This document shows, piece after piece, positions 5,557 through 8,111 of a stretch of 8,111 nucleotides of DNA. The stretch is from an uncultured Rikenellaceae bacterium (lineage in GTDB: Bacteria > Bacteroidota > Bacteroidia > Bacteroidales > UBA932): the NCBI GenBank assembly GCA_937906485.1, contig CALCYB010000008.1:1-8111 (forward strand), written 5' to 3'. Within the stretch, counting starts at the first letter, position 1. Each line of letters starts with the position of its first letter. The translations under genes were made by a program, and so were the position numbers. Below the pieces are notes generated by a model. The model did no database searches. It was not told where the DNA came from and saw only the letters and a list, made by a program, of their open reading frames with translations.

Positions 5557-6915
5557 ATGTTGGAGCATCTTAAGTCTTTTTATGCCAGTGGTGCAACCCG
5601 TACGGTTGCTTTCCGCCGCAAGGCGTTGGCGGATCTGGCAGGTGTTGTCGAGCAGTACAAGGACCGGATTGCAGCGGCTTTGTACAAGGATTTGGGGAAG
5701 TCTGCTCGCGAAAGTTATTTGACGGAGATTGCCCTGGTCCTGGGGGAAATCCGCTATCAGCAACGTCACCTCAAACGCTGGTCCCGTCCCCGGCGGGTGG
5801 CTGGTCCTTTGGCCTTGTTCCCTTCCCGGAGCCGGATGGTCCGGGAACCCTATGGGGTGGTCCTGGTGGTGGCGCCGTGGAATTATCCGTTTCAGTTGTT
5901 GATGATGCCACTGGTGGGAGCCATCGCGGCCGGTAATTGTGTGGTGGCGAAGCCGGCTGAGACAACGCCGACGGTGGCTGCTTTGTTGGAGGAGATGCTC
6001 GGGTCCTGTTTTCCGCAGACGTATGTCCGCGTTTTGCGGACAGGTCATGAGGGTTTGGAGCAAGTGTTGGAGCAGGGTCCTGATTATTTGTTCTTTACGG
6101 GTAGTCCTCAGACCGGTAGCCGGTTGATGGAACTGGCGGCCAGAAACTGGGTGCCCGTCACCTTGGAATTGGGTGGGAAATCACCTTGTGTGGTGACGGC
6201 GCAGGCAGATTTGAGGATTGCGGCCCGCAGGATTCTTTGGGGAAAGATGTTGAATGCGGGACAGACCTGTGTGGCGCCGGATCATGTCTGGGTGGAGGAT
6301 TCGGTCAGGGATGCTTTCGTGGAGGCTTGCCGTCAGGAAATGGTGGTCTTGTCCGGAAATCCTCAGGGGGACTTCGGAAAGTCTTCCCACTATGCCCGGA
6401 TCGTTACTGTGCGGCACTGGCAACGATTGGTCGGTTTGCTGGAAGGGGCACAGGTGCTTGCCGGAGGAGATTTTCGGGAGGAAGACCGGTTTTTTGCACC
6501 GACGCTGGTACAGGTCTCCCGGCATCACCCGTTGATGCAGGAGGAGATTTTTGGTCCGATTCTTCCTATAATGGGCTATCATGACGATGAACAGCTGATT
6601 GCCCAATTCAACAGCAAGCCGGTTCCTCTGGCTTTGTATTACTTTGGCAACAAACGGCAAGGACGCGAATTCTTGGCTCGTGTGCCCTCGGGCGGGGCCT
6701 GCATCAACGATGCTGTTCTGCACCTGGTCAATCGGAATCTGCCGTTTGGCGGGCAGGGCAAGAGTGGAATGGGGGCTTACCACGGCCGTTATTCGGTGGA
6801 GACCTTTTCCCGGCTGCGCAGTGTGCTTGAATCCCCTACATGGATGGATCTGAAAGTAAAATATCCTCCTTATCGGATTGTGGCAACCGTATTCCGGAAA
6901 TATTTGGGATTATAA
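5557..6915 (+). CDS. Aldehyde dehydrogenase, class 3-like NAD(P)+-dependent
   Basis: This 452-residue enzyme oxidises aldehydes to carboxylates with NAD(P)+. It has the compact form and C-terminus of the ALDH3/YwdH-type group, which acts on medium- and long-chain aliphatic or aromatic aldehydes; the exact substrate is not known. Numbered from the ATG at 5557, the cofactor-site block APWNYPF is at 106-112, FFTGSPQTG at 179-187, the catalytic Glu in LELGGKSP at 204, the nucleophile Cys238 in NAGQTC, the EEIFGP block at 329-334, and PFGGQGKSGMG at about 397-406. All key residues are intact. An ATG at 5488 in the same frame would add 23 residues (MYWAKIIGLRE...) that do not resemble ALDH3 N-termini and contain the -7 element, so I chose 5557. 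The gene is divergent from the serine hydrolase. No clear intrinsic terminator follows it. Confidence 0.95.
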   Translation: MLEHLKSFYASGATRTVAFRRKALADLAGVVEQYKDRIAAALYKDLGKSARESYLTEIALVLGEIRYQQRHLKRWSRPRRVAGPLALFPSRSRMVREPYGVVLVVAPWNYPFQLLMMPLVGAIAAGNCVVAKPAETTPTVAALLEEMLGSCFPQTYVRVLRTGHEGLEQVLEQGPDYLFFTGSPQTGSRLMELAARNWVPVTLELGGKSPCVVTAQADLRIAARRILWGKMLNAGQTCVAPDHVWVEDSVRDAFVEACRQEMVVLSGNPQGDFGKSSHYARIVTVRHWQRLVGLLEGAQVLAGGDFREEDRFFAPTLVQVSRHHPLMQEEIFGPILPIMGYHDDEQLIAQFNSKPVPLALYYFGNKRQGREFLARVPSGGACINDAVLHLVNRNLPFGGQGKSGMGAYHGRYSVETFSRLRSVLESPTWMDLKVKYPPYRIVATVFRKYLGL

Positions 6916-6950
6916 AGTGTTCTTTTTTAGGGCATCTTGTTAGAAATGCG

Positions 6951-6958
6951 TATATTTG
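6951..6958 (+). promoter_or_regulatory. -7 element for the glycosyltransferase gene
   Basis: TATATTTG is an exact TAnnTTTG match, in the 89-bp gap between the aldehyde dehydrogenase stop and the next ATG. A partial -33 (TTAG at 6927-6930) stands 20 bp upstream. Transcription would start about 40 nt before the ATG at 7005. Confidence 0.55.
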
Positions 6959-7004
6959 TAGTCCTATTTCTTGTTTTCAGACATAATTTTAATTACAGAC
7001 AAAT

Positions 7005-8111
7005 ATGATCGGATCAATTCAAACTTTTGTTGTTGAAAAAATTTGTTCAACAGCAAAACTCAGAGAAATTGCACAACAGGTAGAAACTCCTTATGTGTCA
7101 TTGCATACGCAAAAAACCCGTATTGAAATGGGTATGTATGCCGAAGAACGGATACTGAATATTGCTGCGGATACCCGTGCGGTGATGTTGTATGCGGATC
7201 ATTACCGTGTGGCTGATGGACAGCGGAAAGCCTTCCCTGTCATTGATTACCAATTCGGCAGTTTGCGCGATGATTTCGATTTCGGTTCGTTGCTCTTCTT
7301 CCGTACCGATGCGTTCAAACAAGCTGTTGCGGCAATGGATCAGGATTATGCATTCGGCGCGTTGTATGATTTGCGTCTGCGCATTTCTGAATTGGGTGAA
7401 ATTCTTCATATCAATGAATACCTCTACACCGAAGTGGAAGAAGACTCCCGTAAGTCAGGAGAAAAGATCTTTGACTATGTTGATCCGAAAAACCGTGAGG
7501 TGCAGATTGAAATGGAAAAGATCTGCACGGAATACCTCAAACGTATCGGTGGCTATCTGAAACCTGAATTCAAGCAAATTCATTTTGCGGAAACTGCTTT
7601 CGAATACGAGGCTTCTGTAATTATTCCGGTGTTCAACCGTATCCGCACCATTGAAGATGCCATCCGTTCGGTGCTTTCCCAAAAGGCGGATTTCAAGTTC
7701 AACCTCATTGTGATTGACAACCATTCTACCGACGGAACGACTGATGTGATCCGTAAATATGCGGATGACCCGCGTCTGATTCACCTGATTCCTGAACGTG
7801 GTGACTTGGGTATCGGCGGTTGCTGGAACCTGGGTATCCACCATCCCAAATGCGGTAAATTTGCTGTTCAATTGGACAGTGATGACATCTACGCCACTTT
7901 TGTGATCAAAAATGAAGGAAAATACACCATCAACGATTGTTCCCTTGATTTTTCCTGCTACGATGCAGACGGTAACGAACTTAACACCGGTTATGACTAT
8001 TTGAATTATGCTCTTGAACCCGGCAAAACTGCCGTGATCGACCTGAACATCTATTTTGACAGCGGCGATCCCGCTGCCGTTGCCTCCGTTGAATTGGTGG
8101 CTTATGAATAC
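7005..8111 (+). CDS. Family 2 glycosyltransferase, 3' incomplete and apparently joined to foreign sequence
   Basis: The frame is open for 369 codons and reaches the window end without a stop. Residues 1 to about 200 form an N-terminal half that includes MLYADHYRV, PVIDYQFGSLRDDF, the HINEYLYTEVE block and EKIFDYVDPKNREVQIEMEK. Residues about 205-296 are a GT-A fold start: ASVIIPVFNRIRTIEDAIRSVL, then IVIDNHSTDGTTDVI, GIGGCWNLGIHH and the nucleotide-sugar/metal motif DSDD (residues 292-295 region). This matches a Bacteroidales family 2 transferase by recall; such enzymes are about 600 residues and carry the acceptor half after the DxD motif. Here similarity stops at DSDDIY, and the remaining 73 codons read as an unrelated domain. 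The N-terminus also seems about 45 residues shorter than relatives I recall, and an in-frame TAA at 6990 bars extension. Sugar and acceptor are unknown. Confidence 0.85.
   Translation, partial: MIGSIQTFVVEKICSTAKLREIAQQVETPYVSLHTQKTRIEMGMYAEERILNIAADTRAVMLYADHYRVADGQRKAFPVIDYQFGSLRDDFDFGSLLFFRTDAFKQAVAAMDQDYAFGALYDLRLRISELGEILHINEYLYTEVEEDSRKSGEKIFDYVDPKNREVQIEMEKICTEYLKRIGGYLKPEFKQIHFAETAFEYEASVIIPVFNRIRTIEDAIRSVLSQKADFKFNLIVIDNHSTDGTTDVIRKYADDPRLIHLIPERGDLGIGGCWNLGIHHPKCGKFAVQLDSDDIYATFVIKNEGKYTINDCSLDFSCYDADGNELNTGYDYLNYALEPGKTAVIDLNIYFDSGDPAAVASVELVAYEY
7893..8111 (+). other. Non-glycosyltransferase tail: FxLYD/DUF5780-like beta-sandwich fragment, probable chimeric join
   Basis: From codon 297 the frame reads ATFVIKNEGKYTINDCSLDF, then CYDADGNEL, a LEPGKTAVIDL turn and VASVELVAYEY. 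This alternates hydrophobic beta strands with a Tyr-Asp and a PG turn, the pattern of FxLYD or DUF5780-type extracellular domains found in many Firmicutes lipoproteins. No such domain is expected inside a GT-A catalytic core. The frame is kept across the join, which a chance join would do one time in three. The precise join is uncertain, about 7881-7898, because the DSDDIY codons could belong to either side. Confidence 0.65.

Noticed and set aside
6181..6783. 200-codon frame antisense to the aldehyde dehydrogenase
   Set aside because: It covers the catalytic core of an intact enzyme, has no start signal, and shows no domain.
6913..6945. Possible terminator after the aldehyde dehydrogenase
   Set aside because: There is a run of T residues (6923-6928) but no stem before it that I can support.
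1..8111. CRISPR array, insertion sequence, or defence system
   Set aside because: No regularly spaced repeats, transposase, terminal inverted repeats or defence-related domains were seen; the genes are mainly core metabolism and translation.

Overview
The window looks like a Bacteroidales (Bacteroidota) chromosome segment. Evidence: the order dxr, rseP, DUF4837-type lipoprotein; a tRNA-Glu placed just before rpsT; several intergenic matches to the Bacteroidetes promoter consensus (-33 TTTG, -7 TAnnTTTG); and a C-terminal glycosyltransferase whose wording resembles Bacteroides family 2 enzymes. I cannot resolve the family or genus. The window opens inside dxr and closes inside an open frame, so it may be a whole short contig.

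Positions 1-2997 hold three same-strand genes with short gaps: the C-terminal half of DXP reductoisomerase (dxr, isoprenoid synthesis), the RseP-type site-2 protease, and a DUF4837-type lipoprotein of unknown function. The first two are a common pair in bacteria and the third commonly follows in Bacteroidales.

Positions 2998-3504 form a compact stable-RNA and ribosomal unit: an AT-rich promoter with repeated TTTGCAA words, a leader hairpin, tRNA-Glu(TTC), rpsT (S20) only 19 nt later, a small GAAA-loop hairpin, and a strong intrinsic terminator. radC begins with GTG four bases after the terminator T-run, so its expression route is unclear.

Positions 3508-6915: radC converges on, and overlaps by 23 bp, a membrane-anchored serine beta-lactamase-like hydrolase on the minus strand. 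That hydrolase is divergent from a class 3 type aldehyde dehydrogenase; two facing -7 elements lie in the 77-bp gap between them.

Positions 7005-8111 are an open frame without a stop. Its first ~296 codons are a Bacteroidales family 2 glycosyltransferase that breaks off right after its DSDD metal-binding motif. The last ~73 codons read as an unrelated extracellular beta-sandwich-like domain of a sort familiar from Firmicutes lipoproteins. The simplest reading is a chimeric assembly join near 7890; a real fusion is the alternative.

I did not find a convincing new multi-gene system, CRISPR array, insertion sequence or phage remnant. Most of the window is ordinary core genome, and the points worth checking are the 3' junction, the tRNA-rpsT-radC transcript architecture, and a Ser-to-Cys change in the DXR active site.
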